This document shows positions 1 through 7,280 of a stretch of 64,000 nucleotides of DNA, in pieces (positions within the stretch are counted from its first letter, which is position 1; each line of letters starts with the position of its first letter). The position numbers and the translations under genes were made by a program. The stretch spans positions 1,116,001 through 1,180,000 of the forward strand of contig CAWBSM010000002.1 of NCBI GenBank assembly GCA_963791455.1. Reading direction: 5' to 3'. Origin of the DNA: Bog-473 sp963791455 (lineage in GTDB: Bacteria; Actinomycetota; Acidimicrobiia; Acidimicrobiales; RAAP-2). The notes under the pieces were generated by a model, which was not told the origin of the DNA, ran no database searches, and saw nothing but the letters and a program-made list of their open reading frames with translations.

Positions 1-1628
1 CCCTGGCACCGGCCCGGAGTGACGACCACCGTCACCCGGTGACCGGACTTGGTGTTGTCGGCTTCGAGCAGGTCGCTGTCGGGCGTCGAGGTGACCCGTG
101 CACCGGTTGCACGGGCGCAGTAGCCGTTGCGATAGCGGATGGCGGTGGGCACGAAGACCACGGTGGGCGCGTGGATGCGGTGGTTCGGCACGTAGGCAAG
201 GTGGAACACCCCTCTCGACGGGGAGTAGTCGAACGAGATCGGAATACCGGCCACCGCCTCGGGGTAGGCGCGGCTCAGGACACGTACCGTCGAGCGCAGT
301 CGGCCGTCGGCCATCACCAGCGACTCGGACCCGCTCCCGGTGGGATCGCCGTAGTACTTCCAGGCCCAGTAGACCCAGCCCACCTGTTGCGCGTCGAACG
401 CGGCGGTGATCGTCGACAGGAAGGCTGCGCTGCTCGTCGCCCCGAACTCGGTGACCATCATCGGCGGCCCTCCCGGCTGGGCGCTCGAGGCCAACTCGGG
501 TCGGTCCTCGGCTCGGACACCGAGCGAGTGCAGGTCCTGATGGGCGCAGAGGGCCAAGTCGGTGGGGTTCCCACTCACCGGACTCCGTGCGCTGCAGTAG
601 ATATGGACGTTGAAGACGAGGTTTCGCAGGTTCATCGGACCGAGATAGGTCGGAAAGCCACGGCTCGCGAAGTTGTCGGGCTCGTCGAAGACGAGATGGG
701 TGGGATCGGCAGCCAGGATGGTGGGCACGACGCCGTTCCGGGGATCGTCGGTCGGGCAGTGCAGAGCTGGCGCACCGTGCAACGGAGCACCGATTTGGTG
801 CCGCCCGGTGTAGAAGCATTCGAGCTCGGCATCGAAGTGCTCGTCGCCGAAGCGGACCAAGGACTTGGAAAAGGGCTCGTTGAAGGGGTCGTAGCCCAGG
901 ACCCACCGGTTGCCGCGGAAGGCGCGTGCCACGTCGCCCCAGATACGGTCGTACTGGCCTTGGAGGTCGCCTCGCACGTTGTTCTTCCAGAAGTGGCCGA
1001 AGGCGATGCCGGCGGCAGTCGTGGTGTACTCCAATGACCACCGTCCCGGGGGGTTGACGCTCGCGACGCCGTTCGTGCACACGGCCCACCGCGGCGCACC
1101 CTCGCCGTCGAACAGCTCGTTGTAGACGTCCTGGTGCATATCCAGGATCGTGTAGATGTGGAAGCGCCCGAGCAGATCCACCGTCTCTCGCACCCGGTTC
1201 ACGTACCGGTCGAACAGCATCAGGTTGAACTGGTGCGGATTGGTCGGAGTCCCGCGGCCGCAGATTGCGGGGTCGTTGGCCGGCGCCGTCCCTGGTTCGA
1301 GTCCGCTCCACGTCATTCCCAGACGCACCACGTTGAAGCCGAGCCGCGCCATCAGCGCGGCGTCCGCGGTCGAGAAGTTCCAGGGCTTGCCGGGGTCGGG
1401 ATAGAGCTCGTAAGGCGGGTGCTTGTACACGGCGTTGACGCCGTGGAAGAACACGATGCGACCTTGGTGGTCGTAGAGGTACGACCCGCCGGGGGCCCGG
1501 ATCGCCCCCGAGACCGCCGCGGGCCCACCGAGGTCGGCGGCGGAGCCGGTTCCGGGCCGGGCCACCACGACGGCCGTTGCCACGACGAGGAGCATCACGA
1601 CGAAGGACCGCAGCGATCGACGATGCAC
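1..1628 (-). CDS. GH5-family glycoside hydrolase (endoglycosylceramidase-like), C-terminus off window
   Basis: Secreted retaining glycoside hydrolase of clan GH-A; the closest pattern is endoglycosylceramidase/cellulase family GH5. Reading from a GTG at 1628 gives about 542 residues with no stop to the window edge. The first ~30 residues (two Arg, a run of Val/Leu, then Ala-rich) look like a signal peptide. The acid/base Glu lies in DPFNEPF near residue 249 and the nucleophile Glu in MVTEFGA near residue 392. HGVNAVYK and RLGMTW are typical of the family. The frame is also open upstream of 1628, so a slightly earlier start cannot be excluded. It follows a cupin gene on the same strand with 55 bp between them. 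The exact substrate (glycolipid or glucan) is not resolvable; family assignment is firm. Confidence 0.85.
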   Translation of the reverse strand, partial: MHRRSLRSFVVMLLVVATAVVVARPGTGSAADLGGPAAVSGAIRAPGGSYLYDHQGRIVFFHGVNAVYKHPPYELYPDPGKPWNFSTADAALMARLGFNVVRLGMTWSGLEPGTAPANDPAICGRGTPTNPHQFNLMLFDRYVNRVRETVDLLGRFHIYTILDMHQDVYNELFDGEGAPRWAVCTNGVASVNPPGRWSLEYTTTAAGIAFGHFWKNNVRGDLQGQYDRIWGDVARAFRGNRWVLGYDPFNEPFSKSLVRFGDEHFDAELECFYTGRHQIGAPLHGAPALHCPTDDPRNGVVPTILAADPTHLVFDEPDNFASRGFPTYLGPMNLRNLVFNVHIYCSARSPVSGNPTDLALCAHQDLHSLGVRAEDRPELASSAQPGGPPMMVTEFGATSSAAFLSTITAAFDAQQVGWVYWAWKYYGDPTGSGSESLVMADGRLRSTVRVLSRAYPEAVAGIPISFDYSPSRGVFHLAYVPNHRIHAPTVVFVPTAIRYRNGYCARATGARVTSTPDSDLLEADNTKSGHRVTVVVTPGRCQ

Positions 1629-1683
1629 CGCCGACAGTCTGGCCGCCGCGAGCGGCGCCCTGGCCGCGCCTGGCGGCGAGGCG

Positions 1684-2025
1684 CTAGCCGGAGTTGGACT
1701 GGCCCGGCAGGTTGGGCCGCAGCGGATAGTCCGCGATGATGGCCCGGCACGCGGACAGCGGCCGCACCGAGTGCGGGGTGTCGGGTGGCACCACTGCCAC
1801 GCAGCCGGCGTCGAGCGCCTGCTCCTCGCCGGCGATGGAGAGAGCCACCTCGCCCTCGATGATGTGCCACACCTCCTCTTGCGGATGCTGGTGCTCGTGC
1901 AATGGAGCGGCGTCCGGGGCAATCGCGTAGTGAGCGAACGTCATGTTCGCGGAATGGAGGAAGCGGCCGCTCCACCCCGGGAGGGGCTCGCCCGCCAGCA
2001 TCTCGGAGGGTCGGACGAAGGGCAC
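1684..2025 (-). CDS. single-domain cupin protein
   Basis: Small cupin-2 protein of about 113 residues. The metal-binding first motif is visible as HEHQHPQEEVWHIIEGE (His, His, Glu) and the second as PPDTPHSV. Such proteins are metal-dependent enzymes or sugar/small-molecule binders; no specific reaction can be assigned. I chose the GTG at 2025, immediately after the stop of the mini-gene at 2027-2152. An in-frame GTG at 2055 would add ten residues and overlap that mini-gene. It lies between the mini-gene and the GH5 gene on the same strand, so it is probably co-transcribed. Confidence 0.8.
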   Translation of the reverse strand: MPFVRPSEMLAGEPLPGWSGRFLHSANMTFAHYAIAPDAAPLHEHQHPQEEVWHIIEGEVALSIAGEEQALDAGCVAVVPPDTPHSVRPLSACRAIIADYPLRPNLPGQSNSG

Positions 2026-2026
2026 G

Positions 2027-2152
2027 TCAGTAGTCCAGGCCCGCGTAAAAGTCACCCCGGCCCTGCGGCGTCAGGTCCAACCGGTCCACCTTCTCTCGGT
2101 GCTGCATGAGGGCCGCGTACTCGACCGGCTCGTCGAGGCGGGTCTGCGGCAC
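2027..2152 (-). CDS. 41-residue hypothetical protein with strong ribosome-binding site
   Basis: Too short for ordinary gene calling. A GTG start at 2152 is preceded by AAGGAGGT about four bases upstream, one of the best Shine-Dalgarno matches in the window. The product is acidic and hydrophilic (starts MPQTRLDEPVEYAALM, ends in GDFYAGLDY), with no membrane segment or Cys. Its stop sits one base before the GTG I chose for the cupin, suggesting coupled translation. I do not recognise the family. It could instead be only a leader ORF that sets cupin translation. Confidence 0.5.
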   Translation of the reverse strand: MPQTRLDEPVEYAALMQHREKVDRLDLTPQGRGDFYAGLDY

Positions 2153-2201
2153 GGGCACCTCCTTGTCGGCTCCGAATGTAGCGGTACGTCGCGACACGTG
2201 C

Positions 2202-2231
2202 GCCCGCGACGCGGGCCTTCCGGCTCGGAAG
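2202..2231 (-). terminator. tandem GC hairpins just after the DUF4097 gene
   Basis: Two adjacent inverted repeats lie directly downstream of the DUF4097 stop: GCCCGCG/CGCGGGC (2202-2216) and CTTCC/GGAAG (2217-2231, 5-base loop). There is no T-run, so this could be a weak intrinsic terminator or only an mRNA processing or stability element between two operon segments. Confidence 0.35.
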
Positions 2232-2233
2232 CC

Positions 2234-3109
2234 TCAGGCGACCTGCTCGTGCGCCCGCGCGATGTCGACGTTGCCCGACACGCTGCGGACGCTGAGGTCC
2301 ACCCGGGTCTCCCGGCGGGTGCCCGTCCCCGGGTTCTCGTCGAGCGGGATCTCGGAGTTGACGGCGCCGGACAGCGTCTCCACGTCGACGTGGAGATCGA
2401 CGCCCTTGGCCACGCCCACCGAGACGTTCCCCGACACCGAGCGCACGTGGAGGGTGCCCTCGTCGACCGAGAGGATGCGCACGTCGCCGGACACGTTCAT
2501 GATCCGGGCCCCGTGGGAGAGCTCGCCGAGTCGGACGTTCCCGGAGGTGGCCTTGACCTCTACCCGCTTGCTCGCCGCGCCGACCTCGAGGTCGCCCGAG
2601 GCGGTCGCGAACAGGGCGGCTCCCGCCACGCTGGAGCAACGCAGGTCACCCGACGCCGTGTGCACCCGGAGCTCGCCACCCACATTGCCGAGCGTGATGT
2701 CGCCGCTCGCCGTCTTGCCGATCACGTCCGCGGCCACGTCGTCAATGAAGACGTCCCCACTTGCCGTGCTGACTTCGACCGTGCCGACGGGCCCGGTGAT
2801 CTCGACGTCGGCCGAACCGGCGAACACCTTGGCGTCGCTCCGCTCGGGCAGCTCGACTCTCACGATGACCGCGTTGCGGCGCAGGAAGCGCCGCCCGTGC
2901 ATCTTGGGGACCTTCACGTCTACGACGTGACCCTCGGGCGACGGTCGCATCTCGACCACCGCACGTTCGACGAGCTCCTCCGCCCCGGACACCCCCGGCT
3001 CGAGCGAGACGACGGTCGTCTCGGTCTGGCGGGCGGCAATTGCCACGAGGCCGACCTCGTTTTGGACCAAGAGGCGAACCACTCCCGGCGTCTCGTATGA
3101 CTTCTCCAT
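2234..3109 (-). CDS. DUF4097-family beta-strand repeat protein
   Basis: A 291-residue protein built of short repeats of the form (T/V)(A/V)SG(D/N)(V/I/L). At least eight copies fall from about residue 115 to the C-terminus, the mark of the DUF4097 right-handed beta-helix family. No signal peptide or membrane segment is visible. The molecular role is unknown for most members. It follows the ribbon-helix-helix gene by 14 bp and has a clear AAGGGAG ribosome-binding site, so the two form an operon. In other actinobacteria such pairs are annotated as a HicB-like regulator plus DUF4097; no HicA toxin is present here. Confidence 0.8.
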   Translation of the reverse strand: MEKSYETPGVVRLLVQNEVGLVAIAARQTETTVVSLEPGVSGAEELVERAVVEMRPSPEGHVVDVKVPKMHGRRFLRRNAVIVRVELPERSDAKVFAGSADVEITGPVGTVEVSTASGDVFIDDVAADVIGKTASGDITLGNVGGELRVHTASGDLRCSSVAGAALFATASGDLEVGAASKRVEVKATSGNVRLGELSHGARIMNVSGDVRILSVDEGTLHVRSVSGNVSVGVAKGVDLHVDVETLSGAVNSEIPLDENPGTGTRRETRVDLSVRSVSGNVDIARAHEQVA

Positions 3110-3123
3110 GTCTGATGCTCCCT

Positions 3124-3582
3124 TCAGGTCGTGCCGTAGCCACGCAGGCGGTTTCCCGCGCGACCGGTTCGGCTCCGGCTGTTCGACGCCCCCCGCTCCA
3201 GCACCCGCACGATGTAGGAGTTCACGGAGACACCCTCGCTCGTTGCGCCCTCCTCGACCCTGGCCTTGAGGCTCTCGCTCAGGCGGAGGGTGATGCGGGC
3301 CGAGGGGTCCGACTCACCGTCACCCGCGGCGGGGGCGTGCTCGTCCTCGACGTAGGCCAGGTGCACGTCGTCACCGGCGACCCGGATCTCCACCCTCCCG
3401 TCGGGCAACTCGCCCGACAGCTCCGCGGCGGCGTCCGAGAGCAGGTCGAGGATGCGGGCCGGAGCGGACCGGCCCAGCAGGCGGGCAATGCGCTCGGCGA
3501 CCTCGGCCACCGTGTCGTCGCCCAGGTCGCCCACGCTGATCGCGTCGGAACACAAGCCTTCGACCACCAGTGACATCTTCAT
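3124..3582 (-). CDS. ribbon-helix-helix (Arc/HicB-like) transcriptional regulator
   Basis: The 152-residue product has a C-terminal ribbon-helix-helix module (about residues 95-130: SARITLRLSESLKARVEEG, then SVNSYIVRVLERG). The N-terminal half is acidic and resembles HicB-type partners. RHH proteins bind inverted repeats as dimers of dimers. A perfect 13-bp-arm inverted repeat covers the promoter in front of this gene, which strongly suggests autorepression. The start at 3582 has no Shine-Dalgarno and lies about 6 bp after the -10 element, so translation is probably leaderless; an ATG two codons later is the alternative. It heads the operon with DUF4097. Confidence 0.75.
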   Translation of the reverse strand: MKMSLVVEGLCSDAISVGDLGDDTVAEVAERIARLLGRSAPARILDLLSDAAAELSGELPDGRVEIRVAGDDVHLAYVEDEHAPAAGDGESDPSARITLRLSESLKARVEEGATSEGVSVNSYIVRVLERGASNSRSRTGRAGNRLRGYGTT

Positions 3583-3588
3583 AGTGCC

Positions 3589-3618
3589 ACTATGACATCA
3601 TTATGATGTCATAGTCAA
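3589..3618 (-). promoter_or_regulatory. RHH-gene promoter with 27-bp palindromic operator
   Basis: On the minus strand a -35 TTGACT (3618-3613) and a -10 CATAGT (3594-3589) are 18 bp apart. The stretch 3589-3615 is a perfect inverted repeat with 13-bp arms around one central base (core ATGACATCAT/ATGATGTCAT), so it fills the spacer and touches both elements. The predicted transcription start falls at or next to the ATG at 3582. Confidence 0.7.
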
Positions 3619-3625
3619 GGCTCCC

Positions 3626-3652
3626 CCAGGGGCTTGACCCGTTTAGCCCTGG
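3626..3652 (-). terminator. hairpin directly after ilvC
   Basis: Starting at the base after the ilvC stop, CCAGGGCT and AGCCCCTGG can pair (one bulged G) around a 10-base loop. It is followed by GGGGGAGCC rather than a T-run, so termination would be of the non-canonical actinobacterial type. It separates the ilv operon from the RHH promoter that starts 8 bp further on. Confidence 0.5.
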
Positions 3653-4678
3653 TCAGCCACCCGAAGCGTCCTGGACCCGGGTCTTCCCGGCCGAGATGAA
3701 GGGCATCATGGCCCGGAGCTCCTGGCCCACGGACTCGATCTGGTGCGCCTGGCCCGCCTCGCGCAGGGCCTGGAAGCGGGGGCGCCCCGCCTTGTTCTCG
3801 GCAATCCACTCCTCGGCGAAGGCACCGCTGCGGATCTCCTCGAGGATCGTCTGCATCTCGGCCCGGACGGCAGCGTCGATGACGCGTGGGCCGCGGGTGA
3901 GGTCGCCGTACTCGGCCGTGTCGGAGATGGAGTAGCGCATCCCGGCGATGCCCTGCTCGTACATCAGGTCCACGATGAGCTTGAGCTCGTGCAGGCACTC
4001 GAAGTAGGCGGACTCCGGCTGGTAGCCGGCATCGACCAGCGTCTCGAACCCTGCGGTCACCAACGCCGTCAGGCCGCCGCACAGCACCACCTGCTCCCCG
4101 AAGAGGTCGGTCTCCGTCTCCTCGTCGAAGGTCGTGTCGAGCACGCCGGCACGCGTGGCCCCGATCGCGTGGGCGTAGGACAGGGCGAGCTGGCGCGCCT
4201 TCCCGGTGGCGTCCTGGTGCACGGCGATGAGTGACGGCACGCCGCCGCCCTCGGTGTAGGTCCGGCGGACCAGGTGGCCCGGGCCCTTGGGTGCGACCAT
4301 GGCCACGTCGACCCCCGGGGGCGGCACGACCTGGCCGAAACGGATGTTGAACCCGTGGGCGAACATGAGGCAGTCGCCGTCGTTGAGATTGGGCGCCACG
4401 AACTCGTCGTAGGCCGCCTTCTGCTCGGTGTCCGGGAGGAGGATCATGATGACGTCGGCCTCCGCCGCAGCGTCCGCGAGCGACATGACCCGCAGCCCGG
4501 CCTCTTCGGCCTTGCGCGTGCTCGAGCTGCCCTCACGCAGCGCGACCCGGACGTCCACGCCGGACTCCAGCAGGTTCTGGGCATGGGCGTGCCCCTGGGA
4601 GCCGTAGCCCAAGATGGCGACCTTGCGGCCTGCGATCAGGCTGGGATCAGCGTCAGATTCGTAGTACAGCTTGGCCAT
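3653..4678 (-). CDS. ilvC: ketol-acid reductoisomerase (class I)
   Basis: Second common enzyme of Val/Leu/Ile synthesis: NADPH-dependent isomeroreduction of acetolactate or acetohydroxybutyrate to the dihydroxy acid; cytoplasmic, Mg-dependent. At 341 residues it is a typical class I enzyme. GYGSQGHAHAQN (residues 25-36) is the Rossmann loop. Catalytic His108 and Lys131 and the metal/substrate ligands Asp191, Glu195, Glu227, Glu231 and Ser252 are all present at canonical spacing. Ser51-Ser53 after Arg48 fit NADPH preference. It is the last gene of ilvB-ilvN-ilvC, 43 bp after ilvN. Confidence 0.97.
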   Translation of the reverse strand: MAKLYYESDADPSLIAGRKVAILGYGSQGHAHAQNLLESGVDVRVALREGSSSTRKAEEAGLRVMSLADAAAEADVIMILLPDTEQKAAYDEFVAPNLNDGDCLMFAHGFNIRFGQVVPPPGVDVAMVAPKGPGHLVRRTYTEGGGVPSLIAVHQDATGKARQLALSYAHAIGATRAGVLDTTFDEETETDLFGEQVVLCGGLTALVTAGFETLVDAGYQPESAYFECLHELKLIVDLMYEQGIAGMRYSISDTAEYGDLTRGPRVIDAAVRAEMQTILEEIRSGAFAEEWIAENKAGRPRFQALREAGQAHQIESVGQELRAMMPFISAGKTRVQDASGG

Positions 4679-4721
4679 GGCGTCAGCTCTTTCTCCTCGA
4701 ACTCGGTCTCGTGCTCGGCGT

Positions 4722-5258
4722 TCAGTGGCGTGTCAGCTTAGGCAGGGCGACGCGGCCCGTCCGTTGGAGCTCCACGACCCTGTACTGCTCCAACAGGCCT
4801 TCGAGGTCGTCGACCTTCTCGGGCCGGCCGGCCAACATGACGGTGAGGCGGTCGCCACCCACACTGACCACCTCGCCCCCGAAGACCCCGACCAGTTGAA
4901 TGACCTGCGACCGCTCGGTCGGCCCGACCGCCACCGTCACCAGCAACAGCTCACGCTCGACCGCCTCGGCCGGGGAGAGCTCGTCGATGGACACGACGTT
5001 GACGAGCTTGTCGAGCTGCATGATCACCTGCTCGAGGGGTGCCGACTCCACGTCCACCACAATGGTGATGCGACTGAACTTCTCGTCCATGTCCGTCGGG
5101 GCCACCGCGAGCGAGTAGATGTTGAAGCCCCGGCGGCTGAACAGCCCCGCGACCCGGGCCAGCACCCCGGCCTTGTTCTCCACCAGGACCGAGAGGATGT
5201 GGTGTCGGGGCGAGGGGGTCTTTCCGCCCGCCAGTGCGCTCAGCTCGACGGGCGTCAC
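4722..5258 (-). CDS. ilvN: acetolactate synthase small (regulatory) subunit
   Basis: The 178-residue regulatory partner of IlvB. The N-terminal ACT domain (about 20-95; HILSVLVENKAGVLARVAGL and RRGFNIYSL) binds valine for feedback inhibition; the C-terminal domain (about 100-175) is also typical. I chose the GTG at 5258 because it overlaps the ilvB TGA (GTGA), giving translational coupling and a standard N-terminus. The frame is open further upstream inside ilvB, but that stretch is not IlvN-like. Confidence 0.95.
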   Translation of the reverse strand: MTPVELSALAGGKTPSPRHHILSVLVENKAGVLARVAGLFSRRGFNIYSLAVAPTDMDEKFSRITIVVDVESAPLEQVIMQLDKLVNVVSIDELSPAEAVERELLLVTVAVGPTERSQVIQLVGVFGGEVVSVGGDRLTVMLAGRPEKVDDLEGLLEQYRVVELQRTGRVALPKLTRH

Positions 5259-6982
5259 CGCGTTGCCCCCTGGTCGGGGTGCACGACGATGTCGTCGTTG
5301 GAGGCACCGGCCGGCACCATCGGGAACACCTTCTCGAAGGCGTCGGTGCGGAAGTCGACCACGACCGGGCGGTCGTCGATGGCATTGGCCTTCTCGATGA
5401 CCGGCCCGACGTCCTCCGGCGATTCGGCCCGGATGCCCACGCAACCCATCGCCTCGGCCCACTTCACGTAGTCGGGCAGGTCAGGTGACAGGTAGACCTC
5501 GGAGTAACGCTCCTCGTAGAACATCTCCTGCCACTGGCGGACCATGCCGAGGTACGCGTTGTTGAGGATGGCGATCTTGACCGGGATCTGCTCGGAGCTC
5601 GCCGTGACCAGCTCCTGGGCCGTCATTTGGAAGCACCCGTCACCGTCGATGGCCCAGACGGTGCGATCCGGCCGGCCCACCTTGGCACCGACGGCGGCCG
5701 GGACGGCGAACCCCATCGTGCCCGCGCCGCCAGAGTTGACCCAGGTGTAGGGGTACTCGAAGCTCCAGTACTGCGAGGCCCACATCTGGTGCTGTCCGAC
5801 ACCGGCGACGACGATGGTGTCGACGGGCGCCGCGTCGCGCAGCTGCTCGACAACGTTCTGCGGCTTGATGGCACCCCCGTCGGCGTCGACGTAGTGGAGC
5901 GGGAAGCGCTCTTGCCACTCGTTGATCTGGTGCCACCACGGATCGAGGTTCTGCACGACAGGCCGATCGCCGCGAGCGTCCATGGCCAGCAACAGCTCCT
6001 CGATCACCTTGCGGCAGTCCCCTGCGATACCCACGTCGGGGACCCGCACCTTGCCCAGCTCGGCGGGGTCGATGTCGACGTGGATGATCTTGGCGTCGGG
6101 TGCGAAGGCGCTGATCTTCCCGGTCACCCGGTCGTCGAAGCGGGCTCCCAAGCTGACCAAGAGGTCGCTCTTCTGCATGGCCGTCACCGCGGTGTAATGG
6201 CCGTGCATCCCTGGCATCCCGAGCGCCTGGGGGTGCGCGTCGGGGAAGGCGCCGCGGGCCATCAGCGTCGTCACGACGGGGATACCGGTGCGATCGGCCA
6301 GCGCCCGCAAAGCCTCGGCGGCGCGCGCCTTGAGCACCCCACCGCCGACGTAGAGGACGGGTCGGCGCGCGGCGGCGATCAGCTCGGCGGCGTGGCCCAC
6401 CAGCACGGGGTCGCCGAAGGTCACCGGGTGGTAGCCCGGAAGGTCCAGCTCGTCGACCGACGACGGCCAGTACCACTCCATGGTGGCGTTGGAAATGTCC
6501 TTGGGCAGGTCGATCAGCACCGGGCCCGGCCGCCCGGTCGTCGCGACGTGGAAGGCGGCGGCGACCACACGCGGGATCTCCTCCGCGCGCTTGATGAGCC
6601 AGTTGTGCTTCGTGATCCCCATCGTGACCCCGGTGATGTCGCACTCTTGGAACGCGTCGGTACCAATGGAGCCGGTCGCCACCTGGCCCGACACCACGAT
6701 GAGCGGGGTCGAGTCCATGTAGGCGTTGGCCAGGGGCGTGACGATGTTGGTGGCACCGGGGCCGCTCGTCACGATGGCCACGCCCGGGCGTCCCGTGACC
6801 ATGGCGTAGCCCTCGGCCATGTGGCCGGCCCCCTGCTCGTGGCGGACCAGGATGTGGCGGATGGACGAGTCGATGATGGGGTCGTAGACGGGCAGGATGG
6901 CGCCGCCGGGCAGGCCGAACATCACGTCGACCCCCTGCATCTCGAGGCTCTTGATGAGGGCCTGAGCCCCAGTCAGCTTCAT
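5255..6982 (-). CDS. ilvB: acetolactate synthase large (catalytic) subunit
   Basis: ThDP- and FAD-dependent acetohydroxyacid synthase catalytic subunit of 575 residues; condenses pyruvate with pyruvate or 2-oxobutyrate. The ThDP-activating Glu49 lies in RHEQGAGHMAEGYA. The C-terminal ThDP/Mg motif reads GDGCFQM followed by NNAYLGMVRQWQ. The central FAD region has GARFDDRVTG. I start at the ATG at 6982, preceded by AGGGGATG; the frame is open for 71 codons upstream but that stretch is the untranslated leader with its hairpins. Expression is probably set by the leader peptide and hairpins at 7029-7140. First gene of ilvB-ilvN-ilvC. Confidence 0.97.
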   Translation of the reverse strand: MKLTGAQALIKSLEMQGVDVMFGLPGGAILPVYDPIIDSSIRHILVRHEQGAGHMAEGYAMVTGRPGVAIVTSGPGATNIVTPLANAYMDSTPLIVVSGQVATGSIGTDAFQECDITGVTMGITKHNWLIKRAEEIPRVVAAAFHVATTGRPGPVLIDLPKDISNATMEWYWPSSVDELDLPGYHPVTFGDPVLVGHAAELIAAARRPVLYVGGGVLKARAAEALRALADRTGIPVVTTLMARGAFPDAHPQALGMPGMHGHYTAVTAMQKSDLLVSLGARFDDRVTGKISAFAPDAKIIHVDIDPAELGKVRVPDVGIAGDCRKVIEELLLAMDARGDRPVVQNLDPWWHQINEWQERFPLHYVDADGGAIKPQNVVEQLRDAAPVDTIVVAGVGQHQMWASQYWSFEYPYTWVNSGGAGTMGFAVPAAVGAKVGRPDRTVWAIDGDGCFQMTAQELVTASSEQIPVKIAILNNAYLGMVRQWQEMFYEERYSEVYLSPDLPDYVKWAEAMGCVGIRAESPEDVGPVIEKANAIDDRPVVVDFRTDAFEKVFPMVPAGASNDDIVVHPDQGATR

Positions 6983-7028
6983 GTCATCCCCTGTTCCGCT
7001 GTTGTGTTGTTCTCGGTCGAATCGGTCC

Positions 7029-7062
7029 GGAAATTGAAACGACCCCCCGGAGCGGGAGGTCG
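7029..7062 (-). terminator. ilvB attenuator: terminator hairpin with T-rich tail
   Basis: On the minus strand CGACCTCCC (7062-7054) pairs with GGGGGGTCG (7048-7040) around a 5-base GCTCC loop, with one U-G pair. It is followed by TTTCAATTTCC, the most T-rich stretch in the leader. It lies 46 bp before the ilvB ATG and downstream of the leader peptide, the right place for a regulated intrinsic terminator. Confidence 0.6.
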
Positions 7063-7065
7063 AAA

Positions 7066-7093
7066 GGCGCGCGTTGCGATGTGGACGCGCGCC
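7066..7093 (-). promoter_or_regulatory. ilvB leader hairpin abutting the leader-peptide stop codon
   Basis: GGCGCGCGT and ACGCGCGCC form a perfect 9-bp stem with a 10-base loop. The 5' arm begins with the last base of the leader peptide stop codon, so a ribosome at the end of the leader ORF would physically cover it. It is the natural candidate for the ribosome-sensing stem of the attenuator. Confidence 0.6.
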
Positions 7094-7140
7094 TATGTAA
7101 GGAGTACCAGGATCTCGGGTCGGGCACGACGCGCTTGCAT
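7093..7140 (-). CDS. ilvB leader peptide (15 residues, Ile-Leu-Val-Leu-Leu)
   Basis: A mini-ORF of 15 codons and a TAG reading MQARRARPEILVLLT. Codons 10-14 are ATC CTG GTA CTC CTT, five branched-chain codons in a row just before the stop, followed immediately by the two hairpins above and then ilvB. This is the classic architecture of a ribosome-mediated transcription attenuator sensing charged Ile/Leu/Val tRNAs. No Shine-Dalgarno is visible and the likely transcription start is within 1-3 bases of the ATG, so translation is probably leaderless. Confidence 0.75.
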   Translation of the reverse strand: MQARRARPEILVLLT

Positions 7141-7148
7141 TGCCGACC

Positions 7149-7178
7149 ATTGTGGCATGCCCGGGGGCGCCAGGACAA
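7149..7178 (-). promoter_or_regulatory. putative ilvB-leader promoter
   Basis: TTGTCC (7178-7173) and CACAAT (7154-7149) are separated by 18 bp on the minus strand. The -10 ends 8 bp before the leader-peptide ATG. Both hexamers match consensus only partly (4/6 each), so the call rests mainly on spacing and context. Confidence 0.45.
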
Positions 7179-7280
7179 GCCGTTGCGGCGACCACCGGGC
7201 ACGTTTGGCCGGCCCCCCGCGGTGGGGCGGGGCTCCACGCGCCGGAGGGCCGCCGCGGCCCGAGCCCACGAAGGGACCGG

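Noticed and set aside
850..900. Possible frameshift in the GH5 gene around NEPF
   Set aside because: On re-reading the bases the frame is continuous (CCC TTT TCC AAG); the apparent break was my miscount.
39..1037. 332-codon plus-strand ORF at the left edge
   Set aside because: It lies antisense to the GH5 gene, has no domain, and its composition (Gly/Val/Arg/Asp-rich) is that of a GC-rich shadow.
2052..2639. 195-codon minus-strand ORF overlapping the DUF4097 gene and the mini-gene
   Set aside because: Arg/Gly-rich shadow; the DUF4097 frame and the mini-gene with its ribosome-binding site explain the region better.
3124..3582. Toxin-antitoxin (HicAB) locus
   Set aside because: The regulator resembles HicB but there is no HicA-like toxin gene on either side.
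6983..7195. 71-codon N-terminal extension of IlvB
   Set aside because: It covers the leader peptide and hairpins, and IlvB homologs begin at the chosen Met with a good ribosome-binding site.
7211..7235. GC-rich hairpin downstream of the IlvD-family gene
   Set aside because: Arms GCCCCGC/GCGGGGGGC pair only roughly and there is no T-run; left as unassigned intergenic sequence.
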